Shown here: piece by piece, positions 33,723-44,649 of the stretch
Numbering within the stretch: position 1 is the stretch's first letter
How the letters are laid out: each line of letters starts with the position of its first letter
Origin: Arachis hypogaea
Taxonomy: Eukaryota > Streptophyta > Magnoliopsida > Fabales > Fabaceae
Length of the DNA: 64,000 nucleotides
Assembly: GCF_003086295.3 (NCBI RefSeq)
Contig: NC_092045.1
Location: forward strand, 87,186,693 to 87,250,692
Direction: 5' to 3'
The notes under the pieces: generated by a model
Database searches by the model: none
What the model was told of the DNA's origin: nothing
What the model saw: the letters and a program-made list of their open reading frames with translations, nothing else
Position numbers and translations under genes: made by a program

Positions 33723-34031
33723 TTAATCATTAACTTGGCTCTGATACCAATTTTTCAATTTCGACTTTTCTTTTAATTCTTCTTTCGAAATTTCTACTAG
33801 CTCTTCATATTTTGTTTCGAATAAATTTACAATTTGTATAGATTCAATTGGTGGTGCTCTATTCAAAGGATTTTGATAAAAATAATTTGCAACTTCATAA
33901 TCTGAAGTATTAACCATTTCTACAATTTCTCTAGTATTTGTTATATGATTATTTATTACTAGTCCTTGATGTATATTTATAATTCTGATTTCATATTTAT
34001 GATTTTTTAATTCTGTTCTAATTTCTATCAT
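33723..34031 (-). CDS. Short caulimovirid ORF containing the primer site
   Basis: 102 residues from ATG at 34031 to a stop at 33723-33725, open throughout. There is no family match I can name. It is rich in Ile, Asn and Glu with a charged C-terminus. Its last codons overlap the tRNA-Met primer-binding sequence, an arrangement reported for soymoviruses. It is the left-most viral ORF of the insert. Confidence 0.55.
   Translation of the reverse strand: MIEIRTELKNHKYEIRIINIHQGLVINNHITNTREIVEMVNTSDYEVANYFYQNPLNRAPPIESIQIVNLFETKYEELVEISKEELKEKSKLKNWYQSQVND
33737..33749 (-). promoter_or_regulatory. tRNA-Met primer-binding site of the caulimovirid
   Basis: The minus strand reads TGGTATCAGAGCC, complementary to the 3' end of plant initiator tRNA-Met and the standard minus-strand primer site of Caulimoviridae. 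It marks the point where reverse transcription would begin, and here lies 14 bases from the left end of the recognisable viral sequence. Confidence 0.88.
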
Positions 34032-34080
34032 AATTATAATATTCTTTTTTACATGGATTGTTATATATAAAATCTTTTAT

Positions 34081-34242
34081 CTATTTGTCTTTTTTAATAT
34101 AATTTTTTAAATCCTCAATAACTTCTTTTATTTCTACACTTTCTCTTGTTTCTAAATATCTTTCTAATTTTTCAATTTCATTCTCCATCTTTTCTTTCAA
34201 CAGCTTTAATTCTTTTAAATCGTAATATGGTTTTTCAGACAT
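34081..34242 (-). CDS. 53-residue coiled-coil viral ORF
   Basis: ATG at 34242 to TAG at 34081-34083, in the viral strand. Strongly charged heptad-like sequence (LKLLKEKMENEIEKLERYLE). Possibly a small accessory or virion-associated protein; the family cannot be assigned. Confidence 0.45.
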   Translation of the reverse strand: MSEKPYYDLKELKLLKEKMENEIEKLERYLETRESVEIKEVIEDLKNYIKKDK

Positions 34243-34362
34243 TTATAAATTTCCTAAATTTAATTCCAACTTGTTCATAATTATTCTTATTTCTATATTT
34301 TTTATTATAAGATCATTAATTTCGTCCTGAAGATTATTTAATTTTTTTTATACTCCTCTATT

Positions 34363-34434
34363 TTATTTTTTAATTTTTTTCGCTCTTTTCCTTTTTATTT
34401 TATTTTCTGGTTTTTCAATCTTTTTATGCTTCAT
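34363..34434 (-). CDS. 23-residue basic viral ORF
   Basis: ATG at 34434 to TAA at 34363, very Lys/Arg-rich. It lies between two coiled-coil ORFs. Too short to identify and could be chance. Confidence 0.25.
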   Translation of the reverse strand: MKHKKIEKPENKIKRKRAKKIKK

Positions 34435-34485
34435 AATTTAGGTAATCTTATTATAATTCCTAAAAATAGTTTTGTTTAACATTAT

Positions 34486-34722
34486 TTATTTTAGAATTTT
34501 TGCAAACTCTATCATCGATTCATGACTATTTTCTAGAGATTCTATTAATTTTTCTAGCTCTTCAACTTCGTTTTTCAGCTTGGTATAGATTATTTTTAGA
34601 GCTTCAAATGCTCTTTGATTTATTTCAAAAAACTGCAAATAATTCAAACGATTCTCTCTTTCAAAGAGCTCTTGTTTCTTATCTTGATAAGTTACATATA
34701 TTTCTTCCTTATCTATTGTCAT
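34486..34722 (-). CDS. 78-residue coiled-coil viral ORF
   Basis: Open from ATG at 34722 to a stop at 34486. The second half is a clear coiled coil (LKNEVEELEKLIESLE). Its start lies next to the stop of the preceding frame (34735-34910), which has no ATG, giving the tight ORF packing typical of caulimovirids translated by re-initiation. Product unknown. Confidence 0.5.
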   Translation of the reverse strand: MTIDKEEIYVTYQDKKQELFERENRLNYLQFFEINQRAFEALKIIYTKLKNEVEELEKLIESLENSHESMIEFAKILK

Positions 34723-34734
34723 AATTTAATATTT

Positions 34735-34914
34735 AGGGTTTTATTTAATTTTTCGACCATTTTTGTTAATTCTTTTATTTCATAGTTTTCTTTTTTAATA
34801 TTTAATTTAGATAAACTTAAAGGACTATTGACTTTAGATTCTTTTATTTGGAAATTTGATGAAAACGATATTCTTGATGGTTCTTTTAATAATATAACTA
34901 GGTTTTCAATAGCT
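34735..34914 (-). other. Short open viral frame without ATG
   Basis: A frame in the viral strand directly after the movement-protein stop, about 60 codons, Lys/Ser/Glu-rich. It has no start codon and may be a decayed ORF. Confidence 0.3.
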
Positions 34915-35054
34915 TTATATTTTGGTATTTCTGTTTTTTATAATTTTCTGAAATAATTTATCGACATAAATTCTTTCTCTGTTTTTAAATATTATACTAT
35001 GATGGCTATTTGTTAAATCATAATTTATTGCATATGTAATTGAAAATGGTTCAT
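34915..35054 (-). pseudogene. Movement protein, C-terminal part (caulimovirid)
   Basis: About 45 codons in the viral strand ending at TAA 34915-34917. They continue the movement-protein frame found on the other side of element E. The text (for example LTNSHHSIIFKN) has the conserved C-terminal signature of caulimovirid 30K-type movement proteins. The gene was cut by insertion of E. Confidence 0.8.
35050..35054. repeat. Target site duplication of element E (left)
   Basis: TTCAT, identical to 42354-42358 on the other side. Confidence 0.92.
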
Positions 35055-36455
35055 TGATAAACCACTATTTTATGATTCATATTGTGTTTAATTGAGTGGT
35101 TTTTATCAAGTCTTTACCCACTTATTCATATGATTAGCATGTATTTACAATTCCTTCCCAAATTGTTCTATGATTAAAAACTCGTTTCCTAAAGATCTTT
35201 TTATTGTGTATTTTTATTCTTCTTTATACCATTCAATGCCGTGATCTGTGTGTTTAGTGTTTCAGGCTTCATAGGGTAGGAATGGCTTAAAGAATGGAGA
35301 GGAAGCTTGCAAAAAGGGAAGGAGCACAAGAAATGAAGGAGACAACCAGCGGACAGTGACGCGCACGCATGGCTGACGCGTGCGCGTGATTTGGACAAAA
35401 TCACAGCGACGCGTACGCGTAGATTGGAGTTCGCGCAACCGACACGAGCGCGTTCCTGACGTGCACGCGTGGAGAGGAAAATCGCTGAATGACGCGTACG
35501 CGTGACCTGCGCGATCTGCAAAAATTACAGAATATGCTGGAGACAATTTCGAGCCACGTTTTGACCCAGATTTTGACCCAGAAATACAGATTAAAGTCGG
35601 AGAACATGCAGAGTCTCAGGATAGCATATCATAATTCACTTTTCATAATTTAGATGTAGTTTTTAGAGAGGGAGGTTCTCTCCTCTCTCTTAGGATTTAG
35701 GATTAGGATTCCTCTTAAAGGAATTAGGATTTCTTCTTCTCAATTTCCAGGTTTAATGTTCCTTTTATTTATTTATCCAATTTAATTTACAAACTTTTCC
35801 ATGTTAGATTTGAATATTCTATTTAATATAATTTGAGGTATTTCAGATATAAGATTGTTTTATTTTATTTATGTTATGGATGCTTTCGCTTTATCCAAAT
35901 TATTTTCATTCGAGTAGATTTTCTTCCCTTTTGGCTTTGGTTGATTAATTGGTAACTCTTGAGTTGTCAAACTCATCGTGATTGATAATTGATATTCCTA
36001 TAACTCTAGTCTTTCCTTAGGAGTTGACTAGGACTTTAGGTGTTAAATTGATTTATCCACTCGACTTACCTTCATAGTTAGAGGTTGACTTAGTGGGAAC
36101 AAAAATATAACTCTCATCACCATTGATAATGATAACTAGGATAAGACTTCCAATTTTCATACTTCGCCAAGAGTTTTTCTTTGCTATTGATTTAATTCCC
36201 TGCAATCTATATTTCTCATTCAACCTTTCAAAAACCCAAAAATACTATTTTCCATAACCAATAATAAATCATATTTCCCTGCAATTCCTTGAGAAGACGA
36301 CCCGAGGTTTGAATACTTTGGTTATAAGTTTTATTGGGTTTGTTACTTGTGACAACCAAACGTTTGTACGAAAGGATTTTCTATTGGTTTAGAAGCTATA
36401 CTTACGACGCGATCATATTTTTACATTTCTTTACCGGTAGGAAATCCGATCATCA
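35055..36455 (+). repeat. 5' LTR of element E
   Basis: 1401 bases. CpG-rich words (GACGCGTACGCGT type) cluster at 35359-35515 in an otherwise AT-rich sequence. Ends CCGATCATCA, followed by the primer site AAATGGTGCCGTAGCCGGGG at 36456-36475. Confidence 0.92.
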
Positions 36456-36475
36456 AAATGGTGCCGTAGCCGGGG
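36456..36475 (+). promoter_or_regulatory. Primer-binding-site region of element E
   Basis: TGGTGCCGTAGCCGGGGAA directly after the LTR is a near match to the TGGCGCCGTTGCCGGGGAA form usual in plant Athila-like elements. Confidence 0.7.
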
Positions 36476-36571
36476 AATTGCAAACGTGTGCCTTATTATT
36501 GGTTATTGTAAATATTTTTCTTTTACTTGTTTATTTGTTTCTATTTTTCCTTCTTAATTCTAATAACTACT

Positions 36572-38140
36572 ATGAGTTCTCACCCCTCTCACTTTGAGTT
36601 TGGTTCTAATTTTGTTGAAAAGAATGGAAGCTATAACAGGACTATGCATCACGGTCAAAGCAATCAAAGATAGATGGAGCCAAAAGGATCTGATCAACCC
36701 TTTAGGCAACAACACCTTCCTAGATATCATGGACAAAGACCATTCTACACTACATACCAAGCTGATAGATATAGTGGACCCCCTTGTAGTTACCAACAAG
36801 CCCCACCCTGTGCTCAGAGACCATCCGCTCAACATAGCTTCGAACCACCACACTCACAAGCTCTTTTTCACCATTCACCACCGTATGATCCTTATCTGCC
36901 CCAATTCCAATCCAATTACTCCCAAGAACCACCACTTTCCTATGTACCATGTCCATATCCATCACCTCAAGAATCACAGGCTCGCTTCGAAGAATCAGTA
37001 GATCAATTTCATGCAACCCTTCATCAACTGGAGCAAGCAATAAATCAATTATCTTTCAGACGTTCAGACACTCAAGGAATCCCCATGACTTCATGTGGAG
37101 AATCTAATGAAGAACGTAGCATGAAGGAGACACTAGAAGCCCCAGTGGACAGCAAGGAGCATGACTTTGTTTTGGAACAATTGGAGGAAGCTGTCATTAT
37201 GGAAGAAGAAGAGTTGATTGAAGACGTAGGAGACGCTGAATCTCCATGGCAATCCAGAGTTGTGGAAAATTTCATCGAGGACATTACAATTGATGCTAAG
37301 GAGGATAGTGCACAACCCCCAAAGCAGCTATCCTATGAAGAACTGGGCGGAATAACCCAAGATGCATGTTTTCTTGATGATGATAATCACAAGTCAGGTT
37401 CACCTAGTAATGAACTTGCATCCGCAAGTGAATTCTTTGAGACAGAGGAATCTTCCCTGAGTGAATACGAAGATGATGGTGAGGTAGATTTTTCTCAACC
37501 ACCAACTTATGACTTGAGTGACATTGAGGAAGATATCGAAGACTTTGATCAAGACATGGTTGAAATTGAAGAAGTTTGCAAAAAAGTGGAGGAATTCACA
37601 GAAGAACATAAGGGAGTAGAGCTTGCAGAGCCACTGAAAACACTTCTCCCAAGGCCACTACCACCCAACTCCAACTTCAAGTGGGTAAAATCCTTAACCT
37701 TTATCTTTACTTTTCCACTTGAATATGGTTTGCTTGAAACAGATGGCCAGCTTAGAGCTCTTTGCGGCTTTAAGAGTAAAAGGAAAATGACTTGCACTCA
37801 GAGCTGGTATGCAAGATTTAATGAGGTTTCACACTTCAATTTGAGATGCAAGGATTGGTGTCAAGCTCAATTGTATGGGTCTCGAAAGCTGTTTGGTCAC
37901 TACAGTGAGAATTCAGATTACTTATCACCCGGTTGGAAAAATGCATATCAAGACAAAAACGAATGTAAAAGTAAAGGTTTGGATCCTGGAATCTATTCTG
38001 ACATTCAACAACCCGGGAGCCTTGAAGCCTATTTGAACTCACCTAAGGGCTTTACATGCCTTGTTTGGGACCCTGGAGGCTGTTGGAATTCCAAACATTG
38101 GTGGAGATTTCTGGATGAATTCAAGAACAAGCCACCATAA
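36572..38140 (+). pseudogene. Long ORF of element E, uncharacterised, one nonsense codon
   Basis: From ATG 36572 the frame is open to TAA 38138-38140 except for a single TAG at 36671-36673, where element C has Trp (TGG). The ATG right after it opens 488 codons. Layout: Tyr/Gln/Pro/His-rich N-terminus (to about residue 150), a short coil (FEESVDQFHATLHQLEQAIN), a long acidic Asp/Glu-rich middle, and a C-terminal domain of about 190 residues (FKWVKSLTFIFTFPLEYGLL, ETDGQLRALCGFKSKRKM, GSRKLFGHYSENSDYLSPGW, LVWDPGGCWNSKHWWRFLDE). The C-terminal domain is conserved with element C. I know no function. It is not a polymerase, protease or typical zinc-knuckle Gag. Confidence 0.7.
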
Positions 38141-39298
38141 CAGGAAGCTTATCAAATGTCCAACTTAAGGACTTTAACCAAAAGTGCTAGGTGGGAGACA
38201 ACTCACCATGGTATGATCTTTCCTTTTTCAGTTTTAATTCTAGTATGTTTTGTTTGTTTTTGAGTTTTGATTGAACCTGGAATCATGCACAACATTCATA
38301 TTAGCATTGCATTCTGCATTTTGCATTTATAAAAAAAAAGGGAGATGGACGTGCCAGCACCCTGTGCGTGGACGCGTCCCTTGCACATACGAAGTTGGGG
38401 AGTTTGAACAGAGAGTCACGCGGGAGCTGGACTGGAAACGTGCCTTAGGCACCATCCAACCCACGCGCGCGCGTACTGTACGCGTGTGCGCCGTTTCCGC
38501 TTTTGGCGACCCACGTGTCCGCGTGGCTGGGAAAATCGGCGTAAAACCCTGTTTTGGCCGAAAGTTGTGCTGGCCTCACGCTAGATTCGCGCTAGAGGCA
38601 CAATAACTGTCGTGCGTCGGCGCCCATGCCGCGTCCGCGCTGCTTCCCTTTTTTGCGAACCACGCGTCCGCGCACTATGCGCGTCCGCGTCGGTTGCACC
38701 GCATTACTCATCCAGCGCGCCGCCTAGTTTTCCTTTCTTTCTCCCACCATATCCTACTTTTTTCTCAATCCTAATTCTTTCTTCTTTCTTCTTTCTTCTT
38801 TCTTCTTTCTTCTTTCTTTTTTATTTTCATGCATTTTTATGTTGATGTTGGAGCTTTATTTGGATTTTATCTTATTGTAATTGATCTTGTGGATATTATA
38901 AGGATTGATTTGACAATTGATATTTTAAATTTGGCTCTCATATGTATTTGGATTTATTAATTTCATTCCTCTTTTAACTCACAATACTTGTAATCCACCT
39001 GTATTTGAGATTATCATTCACAATTGTCATCATACAAGTGCTCTTTAATCCAGCTTATTTTAATAATTGATGCTTGATCTATGCTTCTCATGCCTTTGCC
39101 TGCATGCTTTTACACATCTTGCATCTAATTGATTTAATATGCCTTGCTATATTTCTATTGATGTCCTAATTGCATGTAGTCGCGACCATGTATTTAAGAC
39201 ATTATCCCTTACATTGGCATTGATTACCATTTGAACCTTCCTCCTCTCGGTTCTAGCTATTTGAATTACATGTCCCTTTCCTTTCCCCCTTTTTCAGG
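38141..39298 (+). other. Element E spacer with CpG-rich motifs
   Basis: Starts with the block shared with C (GTGCTAGGTGGGAGACAAC). At 38345-38705 there are about ten CpG-rich near-palindromes (ACGCGCGCGCGT, CCACGTGTCCGCGTGG, ACGCGTCCGCGC). At 38779-38819 there is a TTCTTTC heptamer repeat. The end is a pyrimidine tract CCTTTCCCCCTTTTTCAG right before the 57-codon ORF. Confidence 0.6.
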
Positions 39299-39472
39299 AT
39301 GGCCACTGAAAAGGGTAAAGAGAAAGCCTCTAACGAGCCACCGGCGAAGAGCGGAACGAAAAGAGCACCAACTGAGGAACCACAACCGCCGCCCACCTAC
39401 ACCGCTTTGCATGCACCGAGGATGGTACAATCTTTAAGTGTGGGGAGGTCGATACCGATCTCCGTGGGTTAG
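39299..39472 (+). CDS. Conserved 57-codon ORF of element E
   Basis: Same length and frame as 28124-28297 in C. Residues differ mostly in the basic N-terminal half (MATEKGKEKASNEPPAKSG), while the C-terminal TALHAPRMVQSLSV is nearly the same. A hairpin with loop AGGA lies at 39412-39429, here with one mismatch and one G-U pair. A purine tract TTTAAGTGTGGGGAGG follows. Protein function unknown; part of the conservation may be structural. Confidence 0.5.
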   Translation: MATEKGKEKASNEPPAKSGTKRAPTEEPQPPPTYTALHAPRMVQSLSVGRSIPISVG

Positions 39473-40908
39473 TCACCTTCTTCTCAACACCAATTTTTAT
39501 TTTTTATTGTTGCATTTGCATGTCTGATTGTATGTTTGTTTGATTTTGTGCATATATTACCATTACTTGGTTGAAGTGATGAATTCTTTTTCAAGAAACT
39601 TTTTAGAGCGTTTCACTAATTTGAATTAAAATTTTTGTTAAACTTGTCTGAAAAAATATTATATTGGAACATGGTTTAGAGCTCGAACACACAAAACCAG
39701 TGAGATTTTGAGCCTATTTGATTGGTTGCATTTTATCAATCAATATATTTTATTTTTGTGTGTGTTGTTCTCTCTAAAATTGTAATCTTTGTCTTGCTTA
39801 ATTCTATATTTCCATTGTTTGATGTATGCATGCACTTATATGATTGAGGCCTTGTTTCACTAAGCTTACATACCCATATGACCTTACCCTTTCATTATCC
39901 TTTGCAAACCAATTTGAGCCTATTCTACCCATTTGTTCTTTACTTTAGCTCATTACTAACTCTAAGCGGAAAACAATAATGTCCTTAATTTGAATCCTTG
40001 GTTAGCTTAGACTAGTAAAAGTGCTCATGATTTAAGTGTGGGGAAGCTGGGTTTGAAATATTTGGTTTGAGTAATTGGGTGTTGTATATTTTTGTGAAAA
40101 TGTGCAAAATAATAGTTGAACACATATTATTGCATTCAATACTTTAATCATATGCATTGAGAAAAACAAGAAAAAAGAAAAAAATATATATAATAATAAC
40201 AGAAAAAGAAAAAAAGAAAGAAAAAAAGTGAAAAAGAAAAGAAAAAGAGCAAATAATAAAAGAGGACAAAATGCCCCAAAGTAAGTATTGGTATCAATGC
40301 ATATGTACTGTACTCAAATTTAGGATGCATGAATATGTGGACAACACAGTTAATGGGATTTAGATTTTGCATTTTAATGGATTGTCTTAAGTTAGGTGGG
40401 AAGTTTAGGTTAATTAAGGATTCCGATTTTAGTCCACTTGACCAAATACAATCCTATCTTGACCCTAATCCCATTACAACCCTTAAAAGACCTCTTGATT
40501 TGTGTATTGGTGCATTAAATTTTTGTTGATTGTTAGATGAAGAGCAAGCCTTAGAAAGCAAGATTAGTAGAGAATTGAGAGAGTCGAACCTTAAACACCT
40601 GAGCAATTAGAGTGCATACACTTCTAGTAAGGGTTCGATGCTCGATTCCTTGTTCCTTGCCTTCATGAGCTATTTTCTTCTTGCAAGTTATTTGTACTTT
40701 ATTTTGTGATTTGAATTAGTGAAATCCAGTTCTTACTTGTTCTTGAAAGATTTATTTACTTTTTCACCAAGTAGGTAGAATCGTTTTAGCATGTAGTTGC
40801 ATTCACATTCATAGGTTGCATTGCATGAGTCTTGCTTTTCCCTACTCATTTATTTTATCTCCTTAAGCTAAGCATGAGGACTTGCTAATGTTTTAAGTGT
40901 GGGGAGGT
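39473..40908 (+). other. Element E 3' spacer and polypurine tract
   Basis: Non-coding, AT-rich, with an A/G-rich run at 40165-40260. TTAAGTGTGGGGAA occurs near 40037. Near the LTR, AGCATGAGGACTTGCT (40871-40886) forms the imperfect version of C's hairpin, and TTTTAAGTGTGGGGAGGT (40891-40908) is the probable polypurine tract. Confidence 0.65.
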
Positions 40909-42353
40909 TGATAAACCACTATTTTATGATTCATATTTTGTTTAATTGAGTGGTTTTTATCAAGTCTTTACCCACTTATTTATATGATTAGCATGTATTT
41001 ACAATTCCTTCCTAAATTGTTCTATGATTGAAAACTCGCTTCCTAAAGATCTTTTTATTGTGTATTTTTATTCTCCTTTATACCATTCGATGCCGTGATC
41101 TGTGTGTTAAGTGTTTCAGGCTTCATAGGGTAGGAATGGCTTAGAGACTGGAGAGGAAGCTTGCAAAAAGGGAAGGAGCACAAGAAATGAAGGAGACAAC
41201 CAGCGGACAGCGATGCGCATGCATGGCTGATGCGTGCACGCGATTTGGACAAAATCACAGCGACGCGTACGCGTGCTTGACGCGTACGCGTGGATTGGAG
41301 TTCGCGCAACCGACACGAGCGCATTCCTGACGCGCACGCGTGTAGAGGAAAATCATTGAATGACGCGTACGCGTGACCGACGCATACGCGCGACCTGCAC
41401 GATCTGCAGAAATTATTGAATACGCTGGAGACAGTTTCAGGCCGCGTTTTGACCCAAATTTTGGCCCAGAAACACAGATTAAAGTCGGGAAACATGCATA
41501 TCAGATCATAATTCACTTTTCATAATTTAGATGTAATTTTTAGAGAGGGAGGTTCTCTCATCTCTCTTAGGATTTAGGATTAGGATTCCTCTTAAAGGAA
41601 TTAGGATTTCTTCTTCTCAATTTCCAGGTTTAATGTTCCTTTTATTTATTTATCCAATTTAATTTATGAACTTTTCCATGTTAGATTTGAATATTCTATT
41701 TAATATAATTTGAGGTATTTCAGATATAAGATTGTTTTATTTTATTTATGTTATGGATGCTTTCGTTTTATCCAAATTATTTTCATTCGAGTAGATTTTA
41801 TTCCCTTTTGGCTTTGGTTGATTAATTGGTAACTCTTGAGTTGTCAAACTCATCGTGATTGATAATTGATATCTTTGCTGATTGATTTAGATTCCTATAA
41901 CTCTAGTCTTTCCTTAGGAGTTGACTAGGACTTTAGGTGTTAAATTGATTTATCCACTTGACTTACCTTCATAGTTAGAGGTTGACTTAGTAGGAGCAAA
42001 AATATAACTCTCATCACCATTGATAAGGATAACTAGGATAGGACTTCCAATTTTCATACTTCACCAAGAGTTTTTCTTTGCTATTGATTTAATTCCCTGC
42101 AATCTATATTTCTCATTCAACATTTCAAAAACCCAAAAATATTGTTTTTCATAACCAATAATAAATCATACTTCCCTGCAATTCCTTGAGAAGACGACTC
42201 GAGGTTTGAATACTTCAGTTTATAAATTTTATTGGGTTTGTTACTTGTGACAACCAAACGTTTGTACGAAAGGATTTTTTATTGGTTTAGAAGCTATACT
42301 TACAACGCAATCATATTTTTACATTTCTTTACCGGTAGGAAATCCGATCGTCA
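40909..42353 (+). repeat. 3' LTR of element E
   Basis: 1445 bases, from TGATAAACCACT to ATCGTCA; CpG-motif cluster at 41210-41400. The longer length compared with the 5' LTR comes mainly from extra CpG-motif units and a short AT segment near 41875-41895. Confidence 0.92.
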
Positions 42354-42960
42354 TTCATCATCTTGTTCCATTAAACTTTTTCTATGAAATTTATATGCTA
42401 AACTTATAGATCTTCCAAGATTTTCAGTTGATAAAGGTATAACATATCCAAGATGGGCATTAAATTTAACATTTACATTTGCCAAATTTCCATGAACAAT
42501 TCTAATTATTTGATCTATTGGGTCATCAGTAATTCTTTTGTCACAGATTGCTAAACTTATTGGTGAATTAATTCCTTTCATATATGTAGATTTGATTAAG
42601 ACTTGTATGGTACTAATATGAATCCATCCAATTTTAGATTTTTTTTGTTGATCCTTAATTTTCTCAATCTGTTTACTCATTTCTTCATCATTTATCAAAG
42701 CTATTTCAAGTTCTCCATTAGCAGATTTTATTTTTACAGGGGCTTCAAGTTGAATTTTTCCATAGTATATTATGTTTTTTCTATTAAAAACTTCTTTTAA
42801 AAGACTTTGTTTATTAAAATTTTCATTTGATTTGAGATTTAGTTCTGTTTTTAGAATAGCCTGTTTTTTATTATTTAATAAAGCAGTTAATCTATAATCA
42901 GATTCTTCCGTTAATTCTAAACTTTCTAAATAATTTATAACTAAGAGACTAGGACAAAGA
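42354..42960 (-). pseudogene. Movement protein, main part (caulimovirid)
   Basis: The viral strand is open for about 200 codons from about 42960 to the edge of element E. It contains segments typical of caulimovirid 30K-superfamily movement proteins (for example IHISTIQVLIKSTYMKGI and HLGYVIPLST). Movement proteins form tubules through plasmodesmata for cell-to-cell spread. No good ATG was seen at the 5' end. The C-terminal remainder is at 34915-35054; E separates the two. No internal stop was seen in this part. Confidence 0.83.
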
Positions 42961-43332
42961 TGTACCTTTCTGGAGAAAAACTTCCTTTATTTAGTATATT
43001 TTACATAAGGTGTTCTTATCTCCAGATGGGAGATTGTAGATATTAACTCCAGAGGGGAGTTTAAAACTATTTTTCCTTAAGGGAATTCTTTGTCAGACTA
43101 CAGAATCGCCTCGACAGCTTCCTCCTTGCTCTCCTAGCATATGAGTACTCTTAGCCTTCTGCTTTTTGTTTTTTGATGCCTTCTACAATTGTCTAAGCAA
43201 TCTATTTATAATGGTTGGGTCTGATGGACAATTCTCATCCTTACCCTTCTTATGATGTCATTGCTTACGTCATTGTTTACTATCTTGCACTAGCTATATT
43301 ATTGGTGCTTTATGACCTAAGCGCTTACATCA
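42961..43332 (-). promoter_or_regulatory. Large intergenic region with 35S-like promoter
   Basis: Between transactivator and movement protein in the viral strand. It has a TATA box TATAAATAGA (43201-43210) and, about 45-60 bases upstream, a pair of TGACG-like motifs (TGACGTAA at 43265-43272, TGACATCA at 43253-43260) that resemble the as-1 element of caulimovirus 35S promoters. A further TGATGTAAG lies near 43325. Downstream of the TATA box the leader has small inverted repeats (CTCTGGAGTT and CATCTGGAGAT, 43020-43075). The arrangement is the expected position for the pregenomic RNA promoter. Confidence 0.75.
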
Positions 43333-44649
43333 TTATGCAATAATGTTGAGGGATGCTTCAGATGCACTATCCTCCTCTTTTATCATGTGGGTGGATCCTA
43401 TTTCATTATTGCTTTCTTCAGATATTTTCGAGGCGCATAGCTGGCACCTGTGGTTTTCTCTGTCTTTTATCAAATAGCAGAGATTCCTTCTTATCCCTTT
43501 AGGGAGCTTTTTTAGAAGTCCAGATAAATTGTAGAATGCTAATTCAAATTCCACCAAGAGTCTCATTTCTCTTTCTTCAATTTTATTTCTTTTACTGGAC
43601 ACAAGCAGACTATTTCTACTTTTATAATTAATTCTTGTGCGAGATTCCTTCGTTATTTTTTGAGTTTTTTCAAAGACCCTTGCTAATGTGCTGGCTAGTC
43701 TTCCTTCATGACTGTAAATTGTTAAATCTTGAATTTGATCAATTGGTTGAAAATTTCCTAAAAAAACGGACATGAATATTACTTGGTATGCTAGAACCAA
43801 GCATTCTTCTTCTTCATTAAAAATAGGTTGACTATTTATAAATTTTAGGGATACATCCCTTGGATTTACATTGTCAATCATATTTTTAAATCTCTTTACT
43901 GCATCAACGAATCCTGCAGGAAACTCACTAATAATTTTTAGATCATTAAAAATTAAAATTGTATCAATTAATCCATACTAGAAAAACTGATAAGTGTCAG
44001 ATGGGAAAGCATCTGGAAAAATAACCAGCTTTGTTAGCTGTTCTTTGGCAATAGGATAATATCCCAAAATTTCCCTTTTTTCTTCAGTCCAATTCAGGAT
44101 TATATTAAGGGTTTCTCTGAGATTTGATCTACAAATCCTTTTCTTTTCTTTGATTTCAGCTCTTGTACGAATGTTTCTCATTATTCATGTTCTCTGGGCT
44201 TGAATTAGAGCTTTATCTGCTCTTCTTAGGGTTTGCTCTGGGTGAAGAGCTTCATATTCCGTGAAGAATTTCTTTGCCTCTTCCAGCGTTAAAAATCCTC
44301 CTTTATGAATTATCTTTGATTGATGTGTGAATGGTGCTGCTTTTTCCCATGCATCATATACTCCTTTCATGGGGTCATTATAAATTACATAATATTTTTA
44401 ATCTTGGGTAGATTTTTTAATAATTTCAATAATTATTTTATTTTCTGAAATTTTTTCTCCTCCTAGTTTGTCCACCATGCTTAGTTGGCTGAATTCTGAT
44501 GGTTTTGCTTGTTGTGTTGATTTCATTGCTTCAATGGCCTTCTTGAGGGATTGGATCTGTGTCCTTATTTGCTGACAATGCTTGCATTTTTTGAGTTCTT
44601 GCTTATATTTTTGAATTTCTTGATTTAATGCGTTGTAAATGAACTCCAT
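43333..44649 (-). pseudogene. Transactivator/viroplasmin (TAV), one frame with three stops
   Basis: A 439-codon frame in the viral strand, interrupted only by in-frame stops at 44398-44400, 44185-44187 and 43978-43980; all four open pieces are in the same frame. The N-terminal part is coiled coil with a CKHC pair. The segment after the first stop has the viroplasmin-like signature (HKGGFLTLEEAKKFFTEYEA). The C-terminal part includes a Cys/His-containing stretch (RENHRCQLCASK). TAV makes inclusion bodies and allows re-initiation on polycistronic viral RNA. The absence of any frameshift is notable against the condition of the coat gene. Confidence 0.82.

Larger units (their letters stand above)
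35055..42353 (+). mobile_element. Element E: non-autonomous LTR retrotransposon, 7.3 kb
   Basis: LTRs 35055-36455 and 40909-42353 (TG...CA, about 96-97% identical over the first 145 bases) with duplication TTCAT. Interior: primer site, 1.57-kb ORF, CpG-motif spacer, 57-codon ORF, purine tract. There is no polymerase gene. It is a diverged sibling of element C, inserted in the caulimovirid movement-protein gene, so it is younger than the viral integration. Confidence 0.93.

Noticed and set aside
36674..38140. 488-residue open frame as an intact host gene
   Set aside because: It lies between two LTRs with a target duplication and has a decayed homologue in element C, so it belongs to a transposable element.
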